Assembly: GCA_029378245.1 (NCBI GenBank)
Contig: JARKIF010000005.1
Location: 744,001 to 808,000 of the forward strand
Length of the DNA stretch: 64,000 nt
From: Roridomyces roridus
Taxonomy: Eukaryota; Basidiomycota; Agaricomycetes; Agaricales; Mycenaceae
Reading direction: 5' to 3'
How positions within the stretch are numbered: the first letter of the stretch is position 1; every line of letters starts with the position of its first letter. The notes beneath the pieces are model-generated. The model did not search any database and was not told where the DNA came from. It worked only from the letters and a program-made list of their open reading frames with translations. A program made the translations under genes and the position numbers. Below are positions 9,045-20,135 of the stretch, piece after piece.

Positions 9045-12000
9045 ATGCAGGTCGACGAAATCGCAAAGCACAGAGTTCGTCTTTTTCTCCCTTTCCCTTG
9101 CTTTCCATCTCAACCCAGTGTAGTTCGAGTCTTTCAAGCTGGGACTTCCGTCTCCCACTGCGGCTGTGGCTCCCAAGCACCGCCATGCCCGCTCTCATTC
9201 GCGCAATGCCTCCATTTCCTCCCTCGCATCGTTGCCTCCTACGACCACCCATGATATACCACCCTCTCAATCTCTCCCTTCGATGAAGCGTAACTCGCAC
9301 CACCGTCGCATTTCTTCCGTCTCCACCCGCCGCGAGTCCGCCGAAATGATGGGTGTTTCAGTCGCCGATCCCTCGGCAGCCCCTGCTGAAGAGGCTGCTG
9401 GCGATGAGCGCATCCGCGCCCTATTGTCCCTGGAGGGCAAACGGGATGCTTCCTACTCCAAGGTAGAGATTCCTGAGCTCCCAACACCCTTCGATTTTCG
9501 TAAGCTCTTGCATCAAATTGCCTGGTGCCTGGTCTCACTTTTTTTCCGGCAGCAACCAAGCCTTCCTTTCCTCCGGGTTCCGGTGCATTCATGAACTCCG
9601 CCAAACGGGACTCTTTCAAGCCGTCCATATCCAAGGATTTCCTTGGAACGCTTATCGAGGAGGAGGAGGAAGAGGAAGATGAGGACAAAGCTCGCGCACC
9701 GCCTACTCCCATGACCCCCACGATGCCCCCCACTCGTAACTCAGGTCGTCCTCGCCCGGCGCACCTGAGCTTGCGCCCACTATCTCTGACTCCGGACAAC
9801 CTTCCCTTACTCAATGCTTCTCCCTGTTTGCCCACCCCTCCGTCCCCCAGGCGATCGAGCCTCAAGCTACTGGCTCTCGCACCGGAGGCCAGTGTTACCC
9901 GGAGTACTCCGTCGCCTACCCCTCTGCGTCCTAGACCCGTCTTGAATCTCAAGTTGGGTGCAGAGACGTCGTCTCCAGAAGAAAGCAGTCGTCAACCCAT
10001 CAGGAGGAGCAGCATATCATACAAATCGTCCCCCGCCGGTGTCACTGGTCTCCCGACTCCTGAGACTACTCCTACATGCTCTGAACGGCGGTTTTCTGGC
10101 TACTCAATATCCAGCCGGGGCAGCCAGAGCAGCACGACCAGCAATAGGTTGAGTGTGACGGACGAAGACTTGACCACTACTCGGCCGCTTAGTGCTAGCG
10201 AGCAACACTTTCTTTTCAGAAGTCACAACGCTCTTCTGGCGCGCATCACCGACCTGGAGCGTGCCTTGTCCTTTCGAAACAGCAGCGGCAATTTTCGAGA
10301 AGGGCTTTCACGCCCTTCTTCGGTTGCTTCTGCTCTTTCTGATCTTTCCCGTTCCTCTTCCGGTTCGGACGAGTCATCCAGCGAACCGCTAGACGAGATG
10401 CTTTCTCTCGTTGCCGACCTCAAAGCAGAGCGCGATGAACTCAAGCGTGATGTTGAAGGCTGGCGAGTGCGTGTTGGTGATATGGAGAAGCAACTCGGGG
10501 TGTTTGGAAACCGCGTGGAGGTGGAAAGGCGCGATGCGTGGGTCGCGCGTACCCGGGTTGGGTTGCTGGAGGTTGAGCGGAGTGGTCTGGAGAAGCGTGT
10601 GGGTGATCTGGAGGCAGAGAATGGCCGACTGCTGGAGGGAGAGCAAGATCTGAAACAGCAGGTTGCACGACTACTCGCGGAGAAGGAGCAGATGGCGGCG
10701 GAATTGCAGGACGCCAGGGGAAAAGCACGCGATGCTGATCCGCTGGGCACACCTCGAGCTTTCGACGGTCCTGTCGTTTCGATGAGGCCCGTTGCTCCAG
10801 CGATGAAGCGGGGCCTCGGATTCACGTCCTTGGACTCGGAGAGCTCTGCAACGGATGTGGAGGACATCACTTTCCAGCCATTCGGAATGTCTTTCAAACT
10901 GCGGGCGGTCGAAGAAGAAGACGATGAGGAAGAGGACAATGGCTTGGCGGGGTATGAGGACGAGGACGAAATCGACGATGTCATGATTAGCCCTTCATCC
11001 TCGTTTGGATCTGTCGAAGAGTTTTGCCCGCGGCTGCCTCCCCCTCCTCAGCCACAGACCGTTACTCCCGCCCCGACACATGTGAACCGTGCTTCCATCT
11101 CCAAGACTTGGACATTCCCGAAAGGGGTGCAAGCGTCATCCGTCCAGCGCGACAGCCCCGAAGTGGACCGATTCTTTGGATGCCTCCAGGACATTGATGA
11201 CCCTCCCTCTCCCTCATCCCCGCTTTACTCGGAATACGACGAAGAAACGAGCAAAGGCATGTTTGCCAAGGGCTTTAGCTACCCTAACAGCGCAAACTCT
11301 TGCTTCGTTCTACCCGTTGGCGTGTTGGCCACTGTGGAGGGTACTTTCGAGGTCTTGGATGTCGTCGAGGAGGCGGATGAAGAGGAGGACGAGGACGAGG
11401 AAACTGAGGCCGAAACCATTGTTGAAGACGGAGAGGTCAATAATGGCATCAAGATCACCTTTACCCCGCCGCAGGAGGAAAGCGTGCAATTGCCGACGCC
11501 CTTGGCCGTCCCGTCCAAAAAGCCGTCTTTACCGTTCTTCGAGGATGAAGACGAAGAGGAAGCTTCGACAGTGCCCTTCAATTTCGGCAGGCCGCGTTCT
11601 GCTTCTCCAGAGGTTGCGACTTCTCGAGTTTCATCGCCGTCCTCGATTCCTCGTCCTGCGAACAAGCCTGCGTTTTTCACTCTCGTGTCTCCTCCGAGAT
11701 CATCGGCAGACAATACGTTTGTGACTCCCCCAAACAAACGGCCATCCTTCATTCCCCAGCCCACGTCTCCCACGCGAAGCAAGATAACGTCCACATCTGT
11801 GAGGCCGAGTGCAACCTTCATCCGTCAACCAAATCGCAATAGCCCCGTCACTCAAAACACAAACGGTTCGGCAATTCCTAGACTTCGTCCTCGTACGTGT
11901 TACTGATTTATGGGCAGCCGACGTAGCGCCTCATTCACCTCCTAGAGACAACTCAACTGCCAACCAGGACTCAGTCATGAGTAGCGTCGACTGGTCGGAT

Positions 12001-12309
12001 CGCAATATACCAACAACATCATCGCCCTCTTTTGCATCGTCTTCCTTTTCCTCCCTCATGTCCTCTCCGCTTGCGGGGAGACTCTCGTTCCAAACGTTTA
12101 CGAACTACATCCCATCTTGGGGTACGACACCTCCCCGTGGCCCTCATGGTGATGCCGCAGGGCATGATTCGAGGGCCGCAGCTTCACCGGCTGGTCCGGC
12201 GAAGCGAGGGTTTGTTTCCAAGCAAAGCCAGCTGGAGCGTCTGAAGAATCGTTTGGAACTTGAAGCACGTGGCGGAAAGAAGTTGGACGACGATGCGGTT
12301 TTTCTGTGA
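9045..12309 (+). CDS. Large Ser/Pro-rich protein with a central coiled coil, unknown function
   Basis: I do not recognise a named family. The frame APKHRHARSHSRNASISSLASLPP is open from 9124 without an ATG. The best start is a tiny exon ATGCAG (9045-9050) spliced over 9051-9138, giving MQLGLPSPTAAVAPKHRHAR. The in-frame ATG at 9283 (MKRNSHHRRISS) is the conservative alternative. An intron at 9500-9552 joins PTPFDF to PTKPSFPPGSGAFMNS. A probable last intron at 11893-11947 leads to a C-terminal exon ending LERLKNRLELEARGGKKLDDDAVFL. The middle contains a coiled coil (RITDLERALSF, then LVADLKAERDELKRDVEGWRVRVGDMEKQLGVF to MAAELQDARGKA). Around it are Ser/Pro/Thr-rich and acidic low-complexity segments. 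The length is about 1000 residues. A scaffold or cytoskeletal role is only a guess from composition. Confidence 0.7.
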
Positions 12310-12559
12310 TGGTGCGTCTTGTCTGCAGCTGTGCGGTCTGTTACTGACCGTTTCCAGTTGTGATGTAGTTGATTTCTTTGGTTCATGATCTTTCTGTACT
12401 TGACTGTAAAAATCCCTTCGAATTACTGGACGGCTTGACGTCGTCTGCAGTATATGAACGCTGTATCATTATTTTGCTACTATTCGTAGACACGATTCAA
12501 CTCAGCCATGTTTGTGTTTGACGGCGTTAGCAATCAGCCACACTTGACCCATTCACACC

Positions 12560-12955
12560 ATGTCCTTTCTCAAGCGCGGAATGATGCGCCATTGGTTTGC
12601 CGTTGAGGTTAGCTCTCTGTGTCGCGTTTGTGGGACGGCGCTGACCATGACGCTCAGGCGACCCCGATTTATGTCCTTGTAGGCGGAGCCTGCATAGGTG
12701 CATCCTGGTGAGTCTCACCGGTCAGCTCGGTTCCATCTTACCGAAAACCCAGGTACCTTTACCGCCTTGCAACCGGACCGTCTGTCGTCTGGACCAAGAC
12801 CAACCCTCAGCCGTGGAACAGCATCTCGCAGAGCCAGGGAACGAAGCTCCTCGAGGTCAATCACAAGTTTGACGACCAGTGCGTTATACGCTCTCTCTAT
12901 CTAGGAGAAACTCCATTCTGACAAACTGCCCAGCTGGAAGCGCGACAAGTTGTAA
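12560..12955 (+). CDS. NDUFA4 (MLRQ/B12D family) small respiratory-chain subunit
   Basis: A four-exon gene too fragmented to show as an ORF. Exons are 12560-12607, 12658-12707, 12753-12878 and 12934-12955, all with GT-AG borders and matching phases. The 81-residue product begins MSFLKRGMMRHWFAVEATP. One hydrophobic segment, IYVLVGGACIGASWYLYRLA, would cross the inner mitochondrial membrane. It is followed by the family pattern VVWTKTNPQPWNSISQSQGTKLLEVNHKF. It belongs to the B12D/NDUFA4 family, first described with complex I and now usually placed with cytochrome c oxidase. A second small respiratory gene, NDUFA12, lies 27 kb away. Confidence 0.85.
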
Positions 12956-13040
12956 ATTGTGCATAAAGTAGAATGAACAGTTTTATACGGCGCTGTGATT
13001 GAGTGATCCGCATATACCAGCACCTCCTCCTTGAATTCTT

Positions 13041-14367
13041 ATGTCTTCCACTGATCTTCCTGATGAGCTTTCCCCCACTCCCGGTCCTCTTGTCGTTCGT
13101 CATTCCAGTTGAGATTCATTCAATCACCTAATCGGATCTACAGCCTCGCTTGCAGGGTCCTCTATCTCTTCCCCGAATCGTATTCGGCGGCGGCGCCCTG
13201 TCTCAGCAGTACAACAGCGACGAGCTTCTGGCTAGCGACACTCCTTTCCGTACCGTGCAGCTCGCACTCCGGTACATCGCCTAGAAACTCATCTGGTGGT
13301 CCGTTGACGTCGTCGTCGTAGGTATGGCATCAACGCATTCGATACTTCGGCATACTACGGACCGTCGGAAATAATTCTGGGAAATGCTTTGGAGGCTCTC
13401 AAGGACGAATTCCCTCGATCATCTTACCAGCTGGTGCGTGGTCTGTCCGATGACTTGGTATTGGTTCGAGAAGGCCTTAGATGACGAAATGCGGAAGATA
13501 TGGCATGGCGGATTTCGATTACTCTCCGGGCAGAATTCGTGACAGCGTAAAGCGCAGTCTCGAACGTCTGAAAATCGACTACTTTGACGTGGTTCATCTG
13601 CATGATATCGAATTCGTTTCCACCGAGGTTACGCCTAGAAGGACGGGAAATCACTCCTCCGCTCTGGGAGCAGACCGGTCCGCATATGGTCTCGGCGAGG
13701 GTGACGAGGGCAAGATCCGAGGGGACGGCGACCAGAGAGTTCTCGACGCCTTTCATGAGCTGCAGAAGATGAAGGAGGAAGGACTGATCAAAAATATTGG
13801 CATCACGGGTGAGTTTTCATACTGTTCTGCCGATTGACTCTGAGGAATCTAGGCTATCCATTGTACACTCTTCTTCGGATCGCGCTGCTCATCCTCCACA
13901 ATCCTCCGTTCAAACCGGTCGATGTCATCCTCAACTATTCCAATCTCACTCTCCAGAACAGCATTTTCCTTGAATTTGTGCCGGAGCTCACGGAGAGAGC
14001 GAAAGTGGGGCAGCTCATTGCGGCCTCCCCATTTAGCATGGGACTGCTGACGGACATTGGGCCGCCCTCTTGGCATCCTGCGTCGCCGGAGCTTCTGGCA
14101 GCGACGATTGGGGCATCCAAAGAAACAAACGCCCGAGGTAGATCACTCGCCGATTTAGCCACAGGTTACTGTATCCGCCACACCGGAGGGAGCATCCCGC
14201 TGGCTGTCGGGCTTAGTCGGCCAGAGGAAGTACACGAGTGCGTCAAGGTTTGGAGAGAGGTCGAGGTTGAAGGGGAGGATTCCAGCAGGAAGGAGCAGGA
14301 AGATGCAGTCAAGGCGATCTTTGAACAGGCGGGTGTAGCAGATTGGGCCTGGGCATCTCCTCCATGA
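13041..14367 (+). CDS. Aldo/keto reductase, L-galactose or D-arabinose dehydrogenase type
   Basis: A cytosolic NAD(P)-dependent oxidoreductase. Exons join as VVRHSR-PLSLPRIVFGGGALSQQYN, TVQLALR-YGINAFDTSAYYGPSE, SSYQL-MTKCGRYG and KNIGITG-GYPLYTLL. The AKR tetrad is visible: Asp and Tyr in AFDTSAYYG, Lys in MTKCGRYG and His in VVHLHDIEF. The order LPRIVFGGG, DTSAYYG, TKCGRY and HLHD is characteristic of the L-galactose dehydrogenase / yeast Ara2 branch, which leads to (D-erythro-)ascorbate. The segment ILNYSNLTLQNSIFLEFVPE matches the region where that branch has a conserved Asn-Tyr. The protein ends VADWAWASPP. Substrate cannot be decided from sequence. Confidence 0.88.
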
Positions 14368-14453
14368 GGATACTTCGGATAGACAGATGAATGTTCACTA
14401 CTTTTTTACCACTCAACTTGCGCGGCACGTGTATTCACCTCTCCTAAACTCGA

Positions 14454-15314
14454 ATGGCCAGCACTATCTTTTTCATTTGTGACCTCCAGACAAAATTTCG
14501 GTCTGAACCGTCGAGGATATTGAGCTGATGAGCTGATTCGGGGCGCAGAGATGCTATCTTTGGATTCGAGCATGTCGTGGCCACCACGAACAAAGTGCTT
14601 AAAATCGCCAAGGTAAATGCGTGTTTCTTGAACGCGCGTCAAATATCGACTGTTGTCAGATACTAGGATGCGAGGTTGTTGTGACTACACAGAAGGCCAG
14701 AGGTATCTATTTTCCCTGCCCGTAGGATATAAAGCTGAGAGTGTAAAAAAGCTCTCGGTCCTACTGACCAGGCAGTCGACCTCGATTCACTGGGCCCTCT
14801 TCACGTGGCGACGCTAGACAAGACACTTTTTTCGATGCTGATTCCAGAAGTTGAAGCTATTCTCAGCGACAGACCAGCTGTTAAATCCATAGTTCTGCTT
14901 GGGATCGAGGTCTGTCTGTCCCAAGGCTCTGGCAAGTCCCGTGCTGACTTGGCTTCGAGTCCCACATTTGTATCCTCCAAACTGCTCTCGCTCTTCTCGC
15001 CCACCCGGCCCACTACAAGGTCTATGTTCTCGCCGACGCAGTCTCTTCCATCAACCCGGCGGAAATCCCTCTTGCTTTGTACCAGACCCCTGTTTCGTCT
15101 GTTCCCCATTTAATAGTCTCTCAGGACGCAAATGCGCGCGGCCGGTGCTATCGTGACGAGCAGTGAAAGCTTCGCCTTTGCTCAGATTCGGGATGCCAAT
15201 TCGCCTGTTTTCAAGGCGTTTAGCGCGGTCATCAAGGAAGAGAAGGAGGCCACTGCTAAAGCCGTTGCAGCTCTACTCGGCAGGACTAGCGGCCTCGAGC
15301 GAAGCGCCCTGTAG
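14454..15314 (+). CDS. Isochorismatase-fold cysteine hydrolase (ISOC-like)
   Basis: Predicted cysteine hydrolase of the ISOC1/ISOC2 type, possibly mitochondrial or cytosolic. Exon 1 (14454-14500) encodes MASTIFFICDLQTKFR, with the catalytic Asp in CDLQ. Intron 14501-14548 joins it to DAIFGFEHVVATTNKVLKIAK (exon 2 ends at 14612). Further exons give ILGCEVVVTTQKAR, VDLDSLGPLHVATLDKTLFSMLIPEVEAIL, GIE-SHICILQTALALLAHPAHYKVYVLADAVSS and EIPLAL-TQMRAAGAIVTSSESFAF. The catalytic Cys is in SHICILQT, and Lys in LDKTLFSM is probably the second active-site residue. The protein ends SGLERSAL, at about 210 residues, the usual length for this family. The natural substrate of ISOC proteins is unknown. Confidence 0.88.
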
Positions 15315-15884
15315 CCTCCCGGAACTTGGCACACATAGAACTTGTTGTAGATTCTCACAATCCGTGTCAGCCCGAGCTCGCAACCCGCTACCGTCTACTA
15401 CGTGGTCGTCTCCTGCAATATCGTCGTTACTTGAAAGGTTTTGATTCCGCCTTGATTCCGCGATACTCCGGCATTGTGGCTTTCATTTCGGACCTTTTGC
15501 TGGGACAAAGAACTTTGTTCGTGTCCCATTTTGGGTTGGCCCACCTTCTCCCACCTTGCACTGATCTTTACTTTGTGTTTCACTACTCGATTCATCTTCG
15601 ACCGCAGGCGCGACGTGTAAAGGGCATCCTATCCGAAAATTACCATTGGTCCTCAGCACGGATCTCAAACGATTCTCCCCCTCTATCTGAACATTCTGAG
15701 CGCCGATGCAGCTTTGGCGAAACCCCGCGCCTGGGATGGTTCACTGTGGCCTATTGTCCTTGCCGTGTCCTCGAGGCCTGCCTGAGAGAAAGCAAGACTG
15801 TCTGCCTCGTTGTTTCCTCCCGCGCGTCCATAAAACAGCGCGGTTTCAAAGTGTGCCACCCACATTTCTCTCTCCCTGACCACG
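15315..15884. other. Intergenic, 570 bp
   Basis: Between the isochorismatase-like gene and the DUF6741 gene. Pyrimidine-rich stretches on the + strand near 15540-15600 and 15860-15880 look like the leader/promoter of the downstream gene. Open frames here lack coding character. I see no RNA gene or repeat. Confidence 0.5.
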
Positions 15885-16838
15885 ATGGCAATGGCTCGAA
15901 CGATGTCTCGCCGACAATCTCTACCGTATGCTCCTCCCATGGGCGGCGGTTACTCTTACGGGACTCCGGGATACTCTCAAGGATACTCTCAACAAGGTTA
16001 CTCGTCCTATGGGGACCCTGGGTATTCCTATGGCAGTGGTGACCAGTACGGTGGAGGAATGTATAACGACCCGCAATACGGAGAGGTCTGTCTTCACTCC
16101 TCTCGGTTCTAAAAATGCTCAAAGCCTTTCCAGTATGGGCAAGCCTCGTATCCCGGCTACGGTGCTCAACCCGGGATAATCCCCCCAAGCCATCGGTTGA
16201 CTGGGCCATGTATGTTTCCTCAGTTTTCCTTGTTGGTATCGCTCAACAGATTCCCTAGCCTACGAGGATGACCCGTACTATGGCGATGAAATGCAGATAG
16301 CAAGGCCGCATACTCCCATGAGCTATGGGACGACTGGTCGTCGCCATCGCCGCCATTCTGTCTCATATAGCGCCTTACCCCCAGTCGTCGACGGAGGACG
16401 CTACCGTTCCAGCTCGATGCACATTAAATTCAAACGCAAGGGGTCTTTACTTGCTGGGATTCCGCTAGGTTTTTTTCTCCCTTTTATTTATTATTTTTCC
16501 AAGAACTTGACGAATCGAAAATAGGCGACGCGCAGTCTACACGCACGAGACTGTCTGGAAACGATGATTACACGTTACATGATCTCCACACTGACCAATA
16601 CTCGCGGCGCATTCACCTTCGTGTTCGGTGGAACGGCTACGCGCCTTTGACGTACGAGGTTCCCCTCGATGTCTACGACGGCCGAGTCAGCATGGACGCA
16701 CTCTCGCGACGAGTCGCTCGTGCCTGTGTCCACTACCTTCAGTTCAACATGGTCCCCGTCATGTATAGCCGAGTCGAGCTCCACCATCTTGAGGAGGTTT
16801 CGTACGGCGTGTGGCAGCCCATGCTATCCACCCGATGA
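15885..16838 (+). CDS. DUF6741 protein with a Gly/Tyr-rich N-terminus
   Basis: A basidiomycete protein of unknown function. The ATG at 15885 begins MAMARTMSRRQSLPYAPPMGGGYSYG. A Gly-Tyr-Ser repeat follows (GYSQGYSQQGYSSYGDPGYSYGSG). Introns join it to YGQASYPGYGAQPG and then to MSYGTTGRRHRRHSVSYS. The next exon reads SSSMHIKFKRKGSLLAGIPLG. An intron near 16470-16524 leads to DAQSTRTRLSGNDDYTLHDLHTDQYSRRIHLRVRWNGYAPLTYEVPLDVYDGRVSMDALSRRVARACVHYLQ, ending HHLEEVSYGVWQPMLSTR. This C-terminal block is the conserved domain in Agaricomycetes. The Tyr/Gly-rich head resembles condensate-forming low-complexity regions. No function is claimed. Confidence 0.82.
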
Positions 16839-16946
16839 TTGCTCTCATTATTTACGACCCTTCATGACCGTCACGACCACCATTATTAAAATCGCATTCT
16901 ATCGTATACTGTCCAATAATTTATTACTTGCTGGTCCATTATCGAA

Positions 16947-18631
16947 TTACAGTCTCTCGGTGAACGGATTACACTCGCAAACCATCGATCGTATCCAAAA
17001 CGACAGAAAACTACCCAACACAAGCCCACCGACCAGACAGAAGCTGGCCACAGTGGCAGCAACATCCACATCTTGCCTCCTACCCTGCAGTCGCGGGTTA
17101 TGTTCCAGCGAAGGAGCAGACATCATGCAAAGGCTCGATACGTAGCCGTTGGACACGCCAAATGCAAACAAGATGCACATGAAGACAAAGTCCGAGTTGA
17201 TGAGCGGTGGCGCCCCTCCCGTCGAGGGTCGTTGCAGGTTGCACAGGAGGAATATCGGTATAAAGAGTGTGCGCGCAAGGGAGAGTGCCAGAAGTCGTTT
17301 ATCTGACCAGATGGCCAGCCGGGGGATAGAGCATAGAGACCTTCCCCCAAAGTCACCGAGGTTGAATACAAGGAAATGGATGGCGCTGAATAGGAGGGGG
17401 TGAGTGTTGGGGTTGGTGGGCGTAATCGACGTCGTGATGGCAGGGAAAACGGCCTGGCACAGATTAAGCTCGGTGAATTCATGCGAGGAAGAATGCTCAC
17501 CAAAGTGACGATAAAAATGTAAGAGGCGGCAAGTTCATACAATGCTAAGTAGAAGGGATCAGACAGGGACTTGCTACCGCAAGAAATACGAACCGTTCGC
17601 CTTTGCGATGCGCCAAATCTGAGCCTTCTCGTTCGAAGACTCGATTCTCCCAGCAGAAACGAGGGCACGGATCTCATCAGGATCTGCGGGCACCTTCCGG
17701 TTCTCCAGGGACCCAGCGACCAGCTTGTAAGCTGGCATCCTCACGAGCCACCCGTTAGCAACAGCAGTGACGACGAGGAAAATGGTAGAGAGGCCGAAGA
17801 ATATGAAGGCCGAACGTTCCTCTGGCTCGCCGTCCTGTGCGAGGGCGGCTAAAGACTCCCGCGATTTGCCCCAGACCGAAGCGGTAGCGCTCAGAACCTG
17901 AACACCGCTCACTGCCACTGCCACGGCAGCCTGACCGGACATGACAGACTGTACTGCCATGGGTCCAAAGAGCGAGGCAATAACGATTATGGCCGTCTGG
18001 AGGTATGCACCTAGTGCCGCCTGTGATACACCGTCCAAGAGGACGAACGCGAAGAAAACACCGGGACTGGTGTGGACCAAGGTGCTAATCGTGAGTAGGA
18101 ATGTGAGGACCGAGAGAGCCAGAGTTGTTACGAGAACACGACGTGAGGGAGAAGACTGCAGAAGGAGTTGCAGACGCGATCATCCTAGAATGCCAGGACG
18201 CACCTGTTTGGACGTTATAGTCGCCCGCGCAAGAAACACGAAATTGGATAACGTGAAGGCGCAAGACAGGTACGAGCTGAACGCCAGCTTGAGAGACGAG
18301 CCTTGCAAACGCGCTAGAAAGAACGGCGTCGCAGTAATCATGACTGCTCAAAGTCAGAACCAGCACAAGACCCAACGTAGACGACGCAAGTCACCGTTCC
18401 ATGGTAAGAGGACAGCACATCCCAATATGAAATGTATCCATCGTATCCGTGAGTCCACGACCACATCTCTGCAGACTGTGAGACCCGTCTAAGTGGAAGC
18501 GAAGAGTAATACGGTGGGACATCGGCGTCGGCGTCCAGCAGTCCAAGAGTAGCGTCATCGCCTTCAGACTCTGCAGCATTCGCAGCCACTTGCGGTAGGG
18601 CGTGGTATAAAGCATCAGGAGAGCGAGACAT
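16947..18631 (-). CDS. Equilibrative nucleoside transporter (ENT/SLC29 family)
   Basis: A membrane transporter for nucleosides or nucleobases. The ATG at 18631 begins MSRSPDALYHALPQVAANAAES, an acidic cytosolic tail. An intron (GTATTA..GCAG) then leads to DSRIRWIHFILGCAVLLPWN-VMITATPFFLARLQGSS, the family's first helix with the LLPWN motif. Later helices include SYLSCAFTLSNFVFLARAT, the diagnostic VLLDGVSQAALGAYLQTAIIVIASLFGPMAVQSVMSGQAAVAVAVSGVQ, and FIFFGLSTIFLVVTAVANGWLVRMPAY. The C-terminal half has ILFAFGVSNGYVSSLCMMSAPSL and ATVASFCLVGGLVLGSFLSF. The central loop carries Ser/Glu-rich sequence, as usual. The stop is at 16947. Several introns of about 50 nt were inferred. Confidence 0.9.
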
Positions 18632-18732
18632 GGTTTGAAACGAGGAGCAGACGCGTCGCTTTACACCCGCTTGACTATCGGCGTGAACCCAAACAAGGTG
18701 ATCCGGGCAATTAGCTGCAATACTTTTCTAAT

Positions 18733-20006
18733 CTAATTGGGTACGACTTGGTTCGGGGCCTCAACCAATCCAAGTCGTGTAAGTTCGTCCCTCCTCTTCA
18801 CCGCCTTCCTCGTCTTGCGCGCCTGCTTCTTCTTGGCCTTGTCAGCAACCGCAAGCGTGAGCCATCTCCTCCTCCTCTCCGCCTCGTCCTCCACCGACAG
18901 CTTCTCGCGCCACTTGAAGATAGCCTCCGCCTTGGCCTCCTTCGGACTCCGCCCGTTCGTCTCACGCAGCTCGGTGGTGATGTAGTCCTTCAGCAGCGAC
19001 TTTTTGTAGGCTTGATGTGATTGCCACCGCTTCATCTTCTTGGCGCGTGAGTGCGGGTTGGATAGTTCCCGGCTGAGGTACATCTCGACGGGGGGCGAAT
19101 CACCAAACCAGGCTTTCTGCGTCGGGTGGGACATGCCTGCAATCCATTCTTCTTCCGTTGGTACACGGGGAAGTGGCGCCGCCAGTCGATGCGAAAAGGA
19201 TGGAGGCACGTAGGTCACTTTCGACACGAACTCGTGGCTGGTGTCGTATGACCCGGCTGTAGGTTCATTAGAGAGAGTAGTAAAACGACCGGGCCGTCGT
19301 GCTTACCATCCAGAGGCTCCTTGGCCGGCAGTTTGGGCCATGGTATCTTTATCTTCTGGCCCTTGAGATGCGGCACGACTGGAGTCGTCCTCGTCGCGAA
19401 CCGTTCCCACTGCCAACGATAGAGTCGTGTATTCCACACGGGTTGCGTGGTAGACAGTCGTTCCGCAAAGACACTAGAACAGGAATATATATTTGCAGCT
19501 GCAGTTGAAAAGCCAATGGACGTACGGAAGTCGGCGGGGTTCTGTCGAGCCAGGTAACGGAGGGAAGACATATTCGCCAACGTACAGTTGGCAACTGGCA
19601 TAAGAGTACGCAGGCAACAGCGCGTTTGGGTCATTGGCCGGCTAGAGTCGTTCATACAATTTACAGCGCAAGAGGCAAAGCAGCTCACCGAGCGGAACTC
19701 GACAATGTTCTCCAGCCTCCGTATCTTGAACACTTCCCTCAACTTGTTTCCATACCGCCCCCGTACCCGAACCTTGTCCCCAGGAACGATATTCCAGAAT
19801 TTTACGCGCTCTTGCGGGATGACCACGTCGTTTTTTTGGTCGGGATTGAAGGCGTCCCAATTCCACTTGTTGGATCGAAGCCGTTTCGGAACGAATCGCA
19901 TGTGGTTAAAGTTGGTCGTCCATGGCAGTCGACTGCCCTGCTGGAGCTTGTCCTTGAGGAAGCGGGTCAGTGGTGCCTTGGACACTACGGGAGCGGGCGC
20001 GGCCAT
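18733..20006 (-). CDS. MRPL40: Mitochondrial large-subunit ribosomal protein uL24m
   Basis: A mitoribosomal protein of the KOW-domain L24 family (yeast Mrpl40). I chose ATG 20006 (MAAPAPVVSKAPLTRFLKDKLQQGSRLPW) over the longer open frame upstream. The KOW motif is at VKFWNIVPGDKVRVRGRYGNKLREVFKIRRLENIVEF. Introns then lead to FAERLSTTQPVWNTRLYRWQWERFATRTTPVVPHLKGQKIKIPWPKLPAKEPLDG and SKVTYVPPSFSHRLAAPLPRVPTEEEWIAGMSHPTQKAWFGDSPPVEMYLSRELSNPHSRAKKMKRWQ. The C-terminus is Lys/Arg-rich (KAKKKQARKTRKAVKRRDEL). Yeast orthology is an inference from domain order. Confidence 0.82.
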
Positions 20007-20135
20007 GATGGCGCGTGCGCCAAGAAAGGGTGATGGCGGAACAAACAAACATTTCACAGTTCATCATCATTGAGAAACTACGCATACGGTGGTACAGAGA
20101 AGCTAACAGATCGCGAGATAAAAATGGAATAAAAA

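Noticed and set aside
9525..11906. Long frame read as an independent gene starting at 9525
   Set aside because: The 53-nt intron 9500-9552 joins it in phase to the upstream exon, so it is the main exon of the 9045-12309 gene.
15326..16042. Long open frame through an intergenic region and the DUF6741 start
   Set aside because: It has no family resemblance and overlaps the clear DUF6741 exon in another frame.
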